Source of the DNA: an uncultured Clostridia bacterium
GTDB taxonomy: Bacteria; Bacillota; Clostridia; Christensenellales; Borkfalkiaceae
DNA: 64,000 nt
NCBI GenBank assembly: GCA_947629095.1
Contig: CANRCK010000005.1
Location: 1 to 64,000 of the forward strand
Direction: 5' to 3'
Shown one piece after another: positions 17,769 to 27,520 of this stretch. The notes under the pieces are model-generated. The model had not been told where the DNA came from. It was given only the letters and a program-made list of their open reading frames with translations, and ran no database searches. The translations under genes were made by a program, and so were the position numbers. Numbering within the stretch: position 1 is the stretch's first letter; each line of letters opens with the position of its first letter.

Positions 17769-19298
17769 TCAATCCTCAGCAAATCCGCTGAATAAAGTTT
17801 CAAAATATGCCCTTATATGAGCTTCCTGTTCGGGGGTAAGCGTGCCGCCCCTAACATATTCCTGCATAATGGCGTAGTATCTGTTTAACAGTTCGCCGTA
17901 CTTTACATATTCGCCCGAATCGGGGTCGTAAATAAGGTCGTCGCTGCCGTAAATCGTTTCGCCAGTGCCGTAGCCGCCGCCGGGGCTGTCATCGTCCCCG
18001 CTGTCGGACGGATCGGACATGGTCCCGCCGGGATTTTCGTAATCATCGTCAAACTCTTCCTCTTCCTCCGCGGGCGGCAGGTTGAACGTATTCCGCAAAA
18101 ACACGTTGACATGCTTGTTTACCGCCAAAACATACGACTGCTGAGCCAACGCGCCCGAAAGCGAACTCGTAGCTGCGCCGAACACAATCTCCGCCTCGGC
18201 TACAAGTTCATCGCCCGCAAGACCGTCGTCGACCTGCTGTTTAAGCGTGTTCAATTTATCCGCAAAGTCGGTAAAAGAAACATACAGCGGGTCTGTTTGA
18301 TCCACGCCGAAATTGGCAACGGCTGCCGTTATTTCCAAAATATTGCTTGAAAGAACATCGGCAGAGAATTCTTCCTCGCCCTCTATGCCCGAAAGCCCCA
18401 GGGTGCCGCGATAATTTTCCATATGCTGCGTCGCTACGGAAATTACTATATTTTCCTTATCGGCATTGAACAGCCTTACATCGTCATAGTTTTCAAAGCC
18501 GTAATTTTTATATACACCTACACCGCGCCGCACTGCACGCACCAGATATGTAAGCTTGCTTTTGCCCAACGCAGTGGAAACTTGCACATACGTGCCCGCA
18601 GTTTTCAAAACAGCCGAAACATCGTTTATTGCGGTATATACAATCCGCTCCATTTTGCTCTGCGTGTCGGCTTCCTGCAAATCGGTTAAAAGCTGCTCCA
18701 AAGTGGCAACTGCAGGGTCCTTCAACCCGTCGTCCAAACTTGACGACCGCACGTTTTGCACAAGCTCACGCACGGCTATAAGCTGAAATTCCGAAATCTG
18801 GAACTTGGGATCGGATTCCTGCGCTTTTACAGGCAACGCCGCGGCGGTAATAAACAGCGCAAGTGCAAGCACAGCCGCAAGCGCGTACTTCCAAACCAAC
18901 TTAACCGCCTGTTTTACGGCTGCTCCGCCCTGCAGAACGGGCAAAGACGCCAATTTCTTTTCGGTGTCCTCCCGCTGCAATTCATAAATAGCGCCGTTGT
19001 TCCCTGCAAATTCCAAAGCGGTAGTGGCGCGCTCCCTAAGAGCGTAAGCTTTATCCAGTCTTTGCGCCGATTTTTTGCGAGTGGGATAAAATACGGCAAA
19101 TGCCGCTCCCCCAAGCGCCAGCGCAACTCCCACGCCTATAAGCACATACCAACCGACGTTTAATTCACCGTGGCTTAATTTAACGCCAAGCAAAATCGCA
19201 CCCACGGCTGCAAGCCCGAGCGCAATTCCGCATACAACGCTTTTTAAAACTGCATATAGGATATGTTTTTTTCTGATTTTTTTAAAATTTTCGCCCAT
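17769..19298 (-). CDS. DUF4175-like membrane protein of the MoxR operon
   Basis: A 509-residue protein with three probable membrane helices (about 14-36, 48-68 and 135-155), followed by a long, mostly helical outer or cytoplasmic region. An acidic Asp/Gly/Ser-rich linker (near 415-460) precedes a short C-terminal helical part. Placement before MoxR and the two-helix/one-helix layout resemble DUF4175-type proteins of MoxR/BatA operons, but I cannot confirm the family. AGGAG lies well placed before the ATG. Confidence 0.65.
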   Translation of the reverse strand: MGENFKKIRKKHILYAVLKSVVCGIALGLAAVGAILLGVKLSHGELNVGWYVLIGVGVALALGGAAFAVFYPTRKKSAQRLDKAYALRERATTALEFAGNNGAIYELQREDTEKKLASLPVLQGGAAVKQAVKLVWKYALAAVLALALFITAAALPVKAQESDPKFQISEFQLIAVRELVQNVRSSSLDDGLKDPAVATLEQLLTDLQEADTQSKMERIVYTAINDVSAVLKTAGTYVQVSTALGKSKLTYLVRAVRRGVGVYKNYGFENYDDVRLFNADKENIVISVATQHMENYRGTLGLSGIEGEEEFSADVLSSNILEITAAVANFGVDQTDPLYVSFTDFADKLNTLKQQVDDGLAGDELVAEAEIVFGAATSSLSGALAQQSYVLAVNKHVNVFLRNTFNLPPAEEEEEFDDDYENPGGTMSDPSDSGDDDSPGGGYGTGETIYGSDDLIYDPDSGEYVKYGELLNRYYAIMQEYVRGGTLTPEQEAHIRAYFETLFSGFAED

Positions 19299-19320
19299 GC
19301 TAACTCCTGATTATACGGGT

Positions 19321-20433
19321 TTAAATTTCGTCTTTACGCGGCGGTAAATCTGCCGGCTGAGGCACGGTTACAGGCAAGGACGAAGACATTATTACCTGGC
19401 TTTGTAAAAGCCTTTTCCAATCCGAATAAGTCATGGTTGTAACTCGTATCTCAACGGAGGCACGCTCCTCCTCTTCCCCTTCCGTGTTCTGGGCTACTAC
19501 CGCAAACCGCAAAGTATCTGTGCTTACCCTTTTAAAGCGCACAATTTTTTCCATATAAATAATAAACGCAGATGAATAACCACTGTAAGAAGGTTCTCCG
19601 GTTGTGGGGTCTATAACGCCCAATTTAAGCCCGCCGCCCGCATCCGCGTCGTAGTCCGGCAGACTTATGCGGCTGCCGGCGCCGTTTCGCGCGTTGGTTA
19701 TTTCAACTTCGTAAAAGTACGTAGCACTGTCAAGTTCATCCTTTACAAGCGTCACTTCGCCGACTTTAAGTACGTTCCCGTAGGTCGTTTCATCCAACCA
19801 TTTGATCTGCGGTTCGGGGTCCTCATCCGCCCAACCAGCAACCGGTCCGTACTCCAAAAACCTTTTGGCTTTTTTAAGGTTTACTTCAAACGACACGGGC
19901 ACGCCGACTGCAGGTTCCACCTCGGTCGATAATACCTGGTTGCAGACCTCGCAATAATATTGGGCAACGCCGTCCTTAAAGGGCAGAGCTGCCTGTATAA
20001 GCCTGCGGGTGCCCTCTGCATGGTCCTCGTATATGGCTGCGTAACAACCGGGCATTGCGCACACTTTTTTGTGCTGGGTTTCGTGACCCTCGCCGCCGGG
20101 TTGCCACTCAACCGAATCAAAATCATGCTCCTCTGTGGGCGGAATCTGATCCGTCTTGGTATAGCCGCACACTTCGCACTCATATGTGCCCTGCCCGTAA
20201 GTATAGCAAGTGGGGGCTACCTCTGTGGAAACAAGTTTAAAGTTTTGGTGAGGAGCAAATTCGCCGCGCTCGTTACAGCCCTTGTTCAGACACTGTTTCC
20301 AATGCCCGTCTACATTGTGAGACCACTCCTCGCTCCACACGTGTTCGTCGTCCTTTTGGCTGCAAGCCGCAAAGCCTGCCGCCGCGCAGACAACCAACAG
20401 CGTAAAAAGCAAAAATATAAAATACTTTTTCAT
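19321..20433 (-). CDS. Surface lipoprotein with Cys/His repeat modules
   Basis: A lipoprotein of 370 residues with a signal peptide ending FAACS. Residues about 25-160 hold repeats with paired cysteines: DGHWKQCLNKGC, then EVAPTCYTYGQGTYECEVCG followed by a His, then CAMPGC and CEVCN. These are the EPTC...CxxCG type widespread in Clostridia surface proteins and likely metal-binding or folding modules. The rest is beta-rich. It opens the MoxR operon. The start is uncertain: neither ATG (here or four codons upstream) has a clear ribosome binding site. Confidence 0.75.
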   Translation of the reverse strand: MKKYFIFLLFTLLVVCAAAGFAACSQKDDEHVWSEEWSHNVDGHWKQCLNKGCNERGEFAPHQNFKLVSTEVAPTCYTYGQGTYECEVCGYTKTDQIPPTEEHDFDSVEWQPGGEGHETQHKKVCAMPGCYAAIYEDHAEGTRRLIQAALPFKDGVAQYYCEVCNQVLSTEVEPAVGVPVSFEVNLKKAKRFLEYGPVAGWADEDPEPQIKWLDETTYGNVLKVGEVTLVKDELDSATYFYEVEITNARNGAGSRISLPDYDADAGGGLKLGVIDPTTGEPSYSGYSSAFIIYMEKIVRFKRVSTDTLRFAVVAQNTEGEEEERASVEIRVTTMTYSDWKRLLQSQVIMSSSLPVTVPQPADLPPRKDEI

Positions 20434-20488
20434 TTTAATATACATATGCGCAAAATCTGCGCGCCGCCTTCAAGGACGGTACTTCTTT

Positions 20489-20525
20489 AAAAAGATTTGC
20501 CCCCGTGCGGTATCCGCACGGGGGC
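20489..20525 (-). terminator. Terminator of the large lipoprotein gene
   Basis: A perfect 12-bp GC-rich stem, GCCCCCGTGCGG / CCGCACGGGGGC with a TAT loop, is followed on the minus strand by AAATCTTTTT. It lies about 70 bases after the stop of the large lipoprotein gene and separates it from the MoxR operon. Confidence 0.75.
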
Positions 20526-20592
20526 GGATTGTGCCTAAGACGATTTTTCATAATTTATGAAGAAAAGTCCGGCGAGTTTCAAATTTGTTAGG

Positions 20593-23500
20593 TTACGCCT
20601 TGGGCGTCCTTATGATTACTACAGTCACTTCGCTGTCGGCCTTAACCGCAAGTTTTCCGAAGAATATAGCCAATGCGCCCGTACCTGTGGTAGAAACACT
20701 TAAATTCTGCGGGGTGCTATTAGTTCTCATTTGGTTTGTCAACCGAACGCCTGCGCTTACAGCGCCTTCCGGTTTGTAGTGGTGGTTATTCACTACAACG
20801 TTCCAACGATAGTCAGATGAACTTGAAAGGTTCAGTTCAGTGCCTTGAAGCTGTATTGTGTATTTATATGCGTCCGTGTTGAATTTCTCGGCAAAGTAGA
20901 AGTTTACTTCGGCCTCTTCGCAAAGTTCCGCCTTGGTCACATTAAAGGTGAACGTAAACTTGTTCTCGTCCTCCGCGTCCTTTTTCATCTTCAAATCGTC
21001 GGAAACGGTATCAAGAATGGTCACCTTTACTTCGCCCTTATATTCGGGGTCGCCGCAGTAGAAAAGGAGATATTTAATGTCCGTAAGGCAAACCAACGTA
21101 GTGTAGTTGCCCATATGGGACACATTTACATTGTCGGCGGAGGAGCTGGCTAAGTTCGGATTAAGGAACTCAATAACCATATACGAGGAAGTGGTGCCGG
21201 AGGGCAAAGGTGCCTTTTGAGGGTCTGCCGCTTCTAACTTTATCTGGTAGAGACCTTCCTGCACTCCCGCCGAGGGTTTGAATTCGAACATCCTCTTCTG
21301 CCCGGAAATCTTGCTTGTGCCGTCTATCTTGAACGTTACGGCCTTATCGGCGCCAACGTCCAAAGTGGTGCTTTCGTCAAGCAATGCACAGTTCACATAG
21401 AACGTATGTGAATAACTGCAGTTGTCGGCTTTGAACGTAAGGATTATTGTTCCTTCGGTCTTTGTAAAGCGTACTTTCAAGTACTGGGGCTTGGGATCTT
21501 GCTTCGCCGACAAAGCATCAAAGTCAATTTGACCCTCTTTTATTGTAAGGTCGCCGGAGAACGTAAGCGTTGCGCCCTCGTCGGTATGGTTACTGCTGGC
21601 TACATACTGGCTGCTTATATACAGCAGATAGTCCTTGTCAAGCAATACGTCTTTATAATTTAAAACGTATTCTGTTCTGGCACCATTAGCGGCGCTAACG
21701 GATAAATTTTTGCCGCCGTCCAAGTTGTATGCCGTTCTGAATATAAATTCTATGGTGATATCCTTGGTCGCCGTGGAAGTTATTTTAAACTTTCCACTGT
21801 CGAAACAGCTTGCCAATTCGGCATAGAAACTGTATGTTCCATCGGAATTCTTAACGGGATTGGCAAACTCAACTACGCCCGGTGTGGCAATTGTATCGCC
21901 GATAGTGAAAATGATTTTCTTGCCTGAAAGATCTTCGTTGTCGGTGGGCGTTACGTGCAGTTCGACCTGTTTGCCGCTTATGCCGCTTACGCCGAGCGCG
22001 TACAGAGTTCCGCCTGCTTTAAGCACGGCATTGTTTTCGTTCTCTGCGGGTTTTGCCGTATTTTTAAGCCGCACGTCCAACACAAACGCAACGTTTACCT
22101 TAACGCCCGTGAGCGCAGCCGAGCTTGTGATGCTGAACAACGGGTTTTCAAGCGCAACCGAAAGAATGTATCCCTCGTCGCCCGCTACAAACTGCAGAGA
22201 TTTATCGCTACCGTCATACTTTAAGGTTATTGTAGTTCCTTCGGGAATTGCGGATTCTGCCGAAAGAGTAAATTTGTACATTATGTTGCCATCGACGCGC
22301 GCCGTTGCAGGCGTGGTGACATTGAGGGCAAACGACCTCTCGGTAGCTGCTTTCATGTCGCCTAACGTAATGTCAACGCTCTGATTTGAAGCGGTGGCAC
22401 TCGGCATGTTTATTGTGGCAAGAGCTATAATGTGCAGGGTTATCTCTTCGTCAGTATCCGAAGTGCAGGATACCGAATATACGGGAGTGCCCGTCTCCAA
22501 TGTGAAAGTATCGAGCTTGTATCCGTTTTCCTTTGTAAACTCAAAGGTCTTGGACGAAGAATATGTAAGGGTTATTGTGCCTGCGTCGCCGTCTGTTACG
22601 GTGAACCATATCCTGTAAAGCTGATTTGCTCCCTTTGTAAGGGTTGTGTCGGGAGTAACGTCAGTCTCACTGAGGTGAGGCACGGTAAACTTAGTACCCT
22701 CTTCCGAAGTGTCGAATACCTTTGCCTCGTACGGGATAGCGTACAGCGTTACTTCCAAATCCTCTTCGGCGTCCGTGGTTATTGTACACTCGTAGGCAGC
22801 AAACCTACCTTTCTTTATGATATAGCCGTGTGCGGCGTCAAGAGTGTGCGTGGTTGTGCCCGATTTAAGCGTTACGGTTGCGTTTTTGCCCTGGGGCAGG
22901 GTGGCCTTTATGGTGTAGTCAAGGGTTTTCACCATTCCGGCGCCCATCTTAAAGGTTACGCCGTCGGCGCCCGCGGGCACCTTGATTTTGAAATCCTTTC
23001 CTGAGTCAATCATTTTATCTTCGGGAGAGGAAACAAGCTCTATCCAAACATCCACCGACCAGAAGTCGTAACCGCTGTTATACAGATTCCAGTATCCCTT
23101 ATCGTTGCCTATTACGGGGAAAATCATCTCGTTGGGATTATCGGGATTGATATAGGGCTCGCCATCCTTTACGGGACCGGTATAATAAGTGTTTTGCGCG
23201 TATTGGAACGAAGGGAAGCTCATTGCGCTGTCCTTCAAAACGTGCAGCTTGTATTTTGCGTCAGGCCATACGCTTACACCAAACCTCAAACGACGGTCCA
23301 TAGCGGTCAGGAAGCCGCGTCCCTCTACGGGAACGTTCACGTGTTCACCGCCCGGAACAACCGTGTCGGCTCCTTGCTTAACAACTTTAAGCCCGATGGT
23401 GAACGGCTTAACGTTTGAGAATTTGGAAAGGTCTATGGTTATCTTGGGTGCAGGCGTAAGTTCATAATACATTACATATCCAACATAGATATTGTGCCTG

Positions 23501-26500
23501 TCATCGCCCTCACCGTAGCTTTCGGCCTCGCTGTAAACAAGGTTTACGTTCACCTGCTGCGTTCTGCCGCCCTGGTTGAGCGGAACTACAAGCGTAAAGG
23601 GCTTTTCGTACTTGTAATTACCGAAGTCGGCTATGAATTTGAAAGTTCCGCTGGAAACATTCATTGCAGACGACCCTTGGATAACAACGTCGGTATATTT
23701 AGTTGCGTCGATTTCCAAGTCCACAAAGTCTGCGCCGGGAACAAGGTTGGCATTGGAGTGCACTATTTCACGCCATACGGCAGTGAGCACAACGTCCTTA
23801 GCGGGCATTTCAAACGTGTCGCCCGGGAGCAAGGTCTTTTCTTCGGTGCCGTCTACATACTTCCAGCCGAAGAAGGTGTGATCTTTCCAGGTATAGTTGC
23901 ATGCGGAAACAGTTACGGTATCACCGGGTTCACGACCCATCTGCGCAGCGGTTGTGCCGGTTGCGTTGTCGTCGCCCTTTGCATACGTCACGTTATATAC
24001 GCGGTGCATGCTTATTATCATTGCTTCAACAACTTTCTGGCTTCCGCCGTCGAAGAAGTACATTGATTTTTCGCCTTCTACAAAGGTATAGGTGCCCGTA
24101 GCGGAACCACCGATTATGTAGGAAGCGTCTACCGCCTTATCGGAAAGAGCTTTTACAACAGTGCCTATTTTTGAAGATTTAGCTTTTATGTCTATTTTAT
24201 AAGTTCCGGGCACAAGATCCTCGGGTAACTTAACCTTGAACAGGTTGGGATCTTCCTCGCCGTTTATGTTTACATACTGGTTAACGGGAATGAACATTTC
24301 GGTATCGTCTACCGCGATCGTTACTTCCTCGTACTTGGCAAGTGTTATTTCAGCCGTAATTCCGTCATATTCCGCGTCCATTGTGGGGAATACAATCGAC
24401 TTGGTATCTGCGCCCACGGTTATGAACGCCGTGTACGTGTATGTTTCGTCCTCCGAAACGCTTTCAACAAAGTAGCAGGTCCAGTCACCAACCGTTACGG
24501 ACAGAGTTGTAAGCTGCCTGTCGCCCGTGAATACGGTGAGTACGTAGGAGCCAGACTCTATTCCGTCGGCAAGCGACACAATAGTTTCGGTGTACAAGTT
24601 GGTATCCAGCGCGGCAGTAACTTTGCCGTCTGCGCCCAGCCCGAGCTTGTTATCAACCGCGTTGGAGGTGATTTTACGCCACTGTGCTGTTACATATAAG
24701 TCTGCGCCTTGCACTGTAATTCTGTCGTTCGGAGCGGCGGGAAGCGGCTCTTCAAGACCTTCATAGGTGTACAGCCAGCCATCGAACAGATATCCTTCTT
24801 TCTGGAACCTGGTAACGGATACGGGGGCAACCATATGTGCTGATCCGTTTTGATAATACTGATACGTTGAACCGGCGTATACCCAGGTATTGCCTGCGCC
24901 GTCGTCGTATATTGCAAGGTAACGGATGGGCTTTTCAACCACTTTGACTTTGGCGGTTACAATTTCGTCGCCGTCGTAAACGAGTGTGAAGCCGGGTATT
25001 TCGTTGGATTTAACCGTGCTCTGGTTCAAAGTATACAACGCGCAGGAAAGCGTGTCGCCGGAAAGCTCATTTGCTGTCTTTTTGGCAAAGAGACCTTGCA
25101 GGTTGTATTGAGGCTTTGAAGGATCATTGGTGAAATTATAATTATATGTATATGCCGTAATCTTTTCAACGCCGTCGGGCAAGGTTACGGAAATTTCGTA
25201 AGAAACATAGGCGCGCCACAAATTGAGATAGGAGCCAAACAGGGCAAGGTTGCCGCAGGGTTGCTGCAGGGCACCGTTTGAGGGGTTGCCGCTGTTCATA
25301 TCGGTGGTGTTTATCCACGAAGAGGGATATACGGGTATTTCGAACTCGCCCTTGGTATCTATATATTGCTTTTCCTGATAGTCGTTATCCGACTTTTCCA
25401 ACTCAAAGGTAAGGAAAATCTTTTCGTCGGCCCCCGCCTTCCAGCCGGTATTCTCATTGATTTGGTGAGCAACGGAAATTTCGCCGCCGTTGTAGTAGAG
25501 ATAGCCGGAGACGGTGTTGGTATCACCCTCGCGGAACAGGTTGAATACACGAAGGCGACCTTTTGTATCGGCGGCGTTGCCCCAGAATACAAAGCCGTTT
25601 ACAGCAGCTATTTTGTCAAGGTCAATCCTGTCTGTATCAACCGTGGTGGAGAGTTTGTACCAGCCCTCTTCAAGACCCTTTACAACGGGTATGGTTACGT
25701 ATTTGCCGCCCGTGTATTGCGATGTGCTGGCTTTTTCGATTTGTACCTCGTAGCCGTTTTCGGCGCCGGGCGCAAGCTTTTCATTGGGATCGTAAGTTAC
25801 AAGCAGAAGCACCCATTCGTTTCCTTCAAGCACTTCTTCGGAAGCCTTAAAGAGACCATGCTCGCCCGCGTCCTTTAAGAACGAAAGTAATTCATCGTCA
25901 AGCGGATACAGACCCTTGGAGTCCGTTTTCGCGCAATATGCCGACAAAAGCGTATAATAAAGGTGACGGGTCCAGGTATTGGTAACCTCGTCCGTAAGCA
26001 CCTCATAAGAGAAGTAATCCTTTGTTGTTTCGTCCGTAATTATCTCGGATATGGATTGACCGCCGAGAGCGCGCTCCATGGCATAGCCCAAAGCAACGTA
26101 TACGGTTTTATCGTTATAGGTGTATGCGCCGGAGGTCTTGGTAAGGCTCTCCTCGTCAAACTCTGTGCCAAGCTTGTCGTCCGCAACAACAAATTCCACA
26201 TCTTGACTGGGATGGTCCTGCGGCTTGGTCAAGCCTTCCTTAGGCGAAGGAACTACGTCCTCGTCATATTTTTTTGCCTGTATTAAGCTGATGGTGTAGG
26301 CGCTGGGAGCGCTTTCAAAATCCAAAGCAATTGGCTCGGCTATCTTTTCATACGTTTCGGGAATGGTGGTATCTGTTACCGTAAGCTGATAGTCAACGTC
26401 CTTCTTGGCAAAAACGAATTTTACCGTGCCGTCGGTGCCGGTTTTTTCCTTTTGAATGGTTACTGCCTGCGATGTGCCCACGGGCGCGTATTGCAGGGAT

Positions 26501-27192
26501 ATTTCAACGTCCGCCACGGGATTTTCGGTGTTATCCTGCACCGTTACCGTGTATTTAACGGGCGTGCGAAGCGTAACCGTTACGCTTTTTTCCGCAGAGG
26601 TTGCGTTGATTACAGGCTCGTCGCCGTAAGGTATGCCGTATTCCTCTTTGGATTGTTCTGCCACGCCTATATAGAACGTGGTTACGGCGGATACGTCAAG
26701 GTAGGCTTCCGCTGTCCCGCGCGAACCCGTACGTACGGTACGCGCAACATGCTTTTCGCCACCCGATATGTAGTATATTTCAAGATTTACGCCCGTGGTA
26801 ATAGGCGCGCTTTGATCGTTCTGCGCCGTTACCGTATAGCGGACATATTCTTTAAAATCTCCGCCCGTGAGGGGTTCAAGATAGAGCTTGCCACCCGTGA
26901 AAGTTACGCTGACGTATTTTACGGAATCGACCGTAATTACGGTTATATCCGTTATATCGCCACCGTTTAAAGCCGTTATATCGCCCGTGATGTCGACATA
27001 CCAGTCTTCAAGCGTTTTTGCGTCACTTCCCGCAGCTTCGGAGTACTGTTGGTAGATTGCCTTGTACTGGTCGCTTATCTGAAGTTGTTGAGAGGGTCCA
27101 TCCCCTGTTGTACAACCGAAAAGACCAATTCCGCCGGCAATGACGCACAGCACCGCAAGCATAGCCAGAATGACTTGTTTGAGATGTTTCAT
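20593..27192 (-). CDS. Giant surface lipoprotein with Cna-like and InlB-type repeats
   Basis: A 2199-residue secreted lipoprotein with signal peptide ending LFGCT. Residues about 210-275 form a Cna-B/carboxypeptidase-regulatory-like domain (DNTENPVADVEISLQY). Two InlB B-type repeats are visible: near 791-845 (FDGWLYTYEG to TAQW) and near 1061-1142 (FFGWKYVDG to TAVW). The C-terminal half is a chain of beta-sandwich-like segments of about 90-120 residues rich in Thr, Lys and Val. No LPXTG motif is present; anchoring is by the N-terminal lipid. The start is the ATG with AAAGGAG upstream, 12 codons after a poorer start. It has its own promoter and terminator. The ligand is unknown. Confidence 0.85.
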   Translation of the reverse strand: MKHLKQVILAMLAVLCVIAGGIGLFGCTTGDGPSQQLQISDQYKAIYQQYSEAAGSDAKTLEDWYVDITGDITALNGGDITDITVITVDSVKYVSVTFTGGKLYLEPLTGGDFKEYVRYTVTAQNDQSAPITTGVNLEIYYISGGEKHVARTVRTGSRGTAEAYLDVSAVTTFYIGVAEQSKEEYGIPYGDEPVINATSAEKSVTVTLRTPVKYTVTVQDNTENPVADVEISLQYAPVGTSQAVTIQKEKTGTDGTVKFVFAKKDVDYQLTVTDTTIPETYEKIAEPIALDFESAPSAYTISLIQAKKYDEDVVPSPKEGLTKPQDHPSQDVEFVVADDKLGTEFDEESLTKTSGAYTYNDKTVYVALGYAMERALGGQSISEIITDETTKDYFSYEVLTDEVTNTWTRHLYYTLLSAYCAKTDSKGLYPLDDELLSFLKDAGEHGLFKASEEVLEGNEWVLLLVTYDPNEKLAPGAENGYEVQIEKASTSQYTGGKYVTIPVVKGLEEGWYKLSTTVDTDRIDLDKIAAVNGFVFWGNAADTKGRLRVFNLFREGDTNTVSGYLYYNGGEISVAHQINENTGWKAGADEKIFLTFELEKSDNDYQEKQYIDTKGEFEIPVYPSSWINTTDMNSGNPSNGALQQPCGNLALFGSYLNLWRAYVSYEISVTLPDGVEKITAYTYNYNFTNDPSKPQYNLQGLFAKKTANELSGDTLSCALYTLNQSTVKSNEIPGFTLVYDGDEIVTAKVKVVEKPIRYLAIYDDGAGNTWVYAGSTYQYYQNGSAHMVAPVSVTRFQKEGYLFDGWLYTYEGLEEPLPAAPNDRITVQGADLYVTAQWRKITSNAVDNKLGLGADGKVTAALDTNLYTETIVSLADGIESGSYVLTVFTGDRQLTTLSVTVGDWTCYFVESVSEDETYTYTAFITVGADTKSIVFPTMDAEYDGITAEITLAKYEEVTIAVDDTEMFIPVNQYVNINGEEDPNLFKVKLPEDLVPGTYKIDIKAKSSKIGTVVKALSDKAVDASYIIGGSATGTYTFVEGEKSMYFFDGGSQKVVEAMIISMHRVYNVTYAKGDDNATGTTAAQMGREPGDTVTVSACNYTWKDHTFFGWKYVDGTEEKTLLPGDTFEMPAKDVVLTAVWREIVHSNANLVPGADFVDLEIDATKYTDVVIQGSSAMNVSSGTFKFIADFGNYKYEKPFTLVVPLNQGGRTQQVNVNLVYSEAESYGEGDDRHNIYVGYVMYYELTPAPKITIDLSKFSNVKPFTIGLKVVKQGADTVVPGGEHVNVPVEGRGFLTAMDRRLRFGVSVWPDAKYKLHVLKDSAMSFPSFQYAQNTYYTGPVKDGEPYINPDNPNEMIFPVIGNDKGYWNLYNSGYDFWSVDVWIELVSSPEDKMIDSGKDFKIKVPAGADGVTFKMGAGMVKTLDYTIKATLPQGKNATVTLKSGTTTHTLDAAHGYIIKKGRFAAYECTITTDAEEDLEVTLYAIPYEAKVFDTSEEGTKFTVPHLSETDVTPDTTLTKGANQLYRIWFTVTDGDAGTITLTYSSSKTFEFTKENGYKLDTFTLETGTPVYSVSCTSDTDEEITLHIIALATINMPSATASNQSVDITLGDMKAATERSFALNVTTPATARVDGNIMYKFTLSAESAIPEGTTITLKYDGSDKSLQFVAGDEGYILSVALENPLFSITSSAALTGVKVNVAFVLDVRLKNTAKPAENENNAVLKAGGTLYALGVSGISGKQVELHVTPTDNEDLSGKKIIFTIGDTIATPGVVEFANPVKNSDGTYSFYAELASCFDSGKFKITSTATKDITIEFIFRTAYNLDGGKNLSVSAANGARTEYVLNYKDVLLDKDYLLYISSQYVASSNHTDEGATLTFSGDLTIKEGQIDFDALSAKQDPKPQYLKVRFTKTEGTIILTFKADNCSYSHTFYVNCALLDESTTLDVGADKAVTFKIDGTSKISGQKRMFEFKPSAGVQEGLYQIKLEAADPQKAPLPSGTTSSYMVIEFLNPNLASSSADNVNVSHMGNYTTLVCLTDIKYLLFYCGDPEYKGEVKVTILDTVSDDLKMKKDAEDENKFTFTFNVTKAELCEEAEVNFYFAEKFNTDAYKYTIQLQGTELNLSSSSDYRWNVVVNNHHYKPEGAVSAGVRLTNQMRTNSTPQNLSVSTTGTGALAIFFGKLAVKADSEVTVVIIRTPKA

Positions 27193-27237
27193 GGTTTTAT
27201 CTCCTTTTTTATTTTTATTCCTCGTCATTGTTCACGA

Positions 27238-27276
27238 TTTTATGCAAGTATTCATTGTTTTATGCAAGTATTCATT
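27238..27276. repeat. Two 19-base direct repeats in the leader of the giant lipoprotein
   Basis: TTTTATGCAAGTATTCATT occurs twice, 20 bp apart, with one base between copies. The copies lie between the predicted transcription start (about 27293 on the minus strand) and the ATG at 27192, so they are in the 5' leader. They could be a regulator binding site spaced by two helical turns, or an RNA element. No other copy was noticed in the window. Confidence 0.8.
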
Positions 27277-27299
27277 TTACGAGTGAATAATTTATCAGT

Positions 27300-27329
27300 A
27301 TTATATTACTTCCAAAAACGATATGTCAA
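27300..27329 (-). promoter_or_regulatory. Consensus promoter of the giant lipoprotein gene
   Basis: A perfect TTGACA and a perfect TATAAT are 18 bp apart on the minus strand. The predicted leader is about 100 bases and contains the paired 19-base repeats. The remaining non-coding stretch up to the terminator at 27470 is AT-rich with no other recognisable element. Confidence 0.85.
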
Positions 27330-27468
27330 GCAAATATCCGTCCAATTGGCGCATAATTTTCCAAATTTTTGATTATTGACGACATAAACTCTGCTTATTA
27401 TATATTAATATGGTAAATTTGTATATTATTTCCAAAAATTGTGAATTTTTATGCGGCTGACCGATTTG

Positions 27469-27510
27469 AAAAAGCCTGCCTGCACAAAAACATTTTTGTG
27501 CAGGCAGGCT
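27469..27510 (-). terminator. Strong terminator at the end of the McrB/repeat-protein operon
   Basis: An 18-bp perfect stem begins AGCCTGCCTGCACAAAAA and pairs across a 2-base CA centre. On the minus strand it is followed by TTTTTC. It starts 11 bases after the stop of the MBG-repeat protein gene and marks the end of the operon starting near 36.6 kb. Confidence 0.9.
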
Positions 27511-27520
27511 GAATTCTTAT

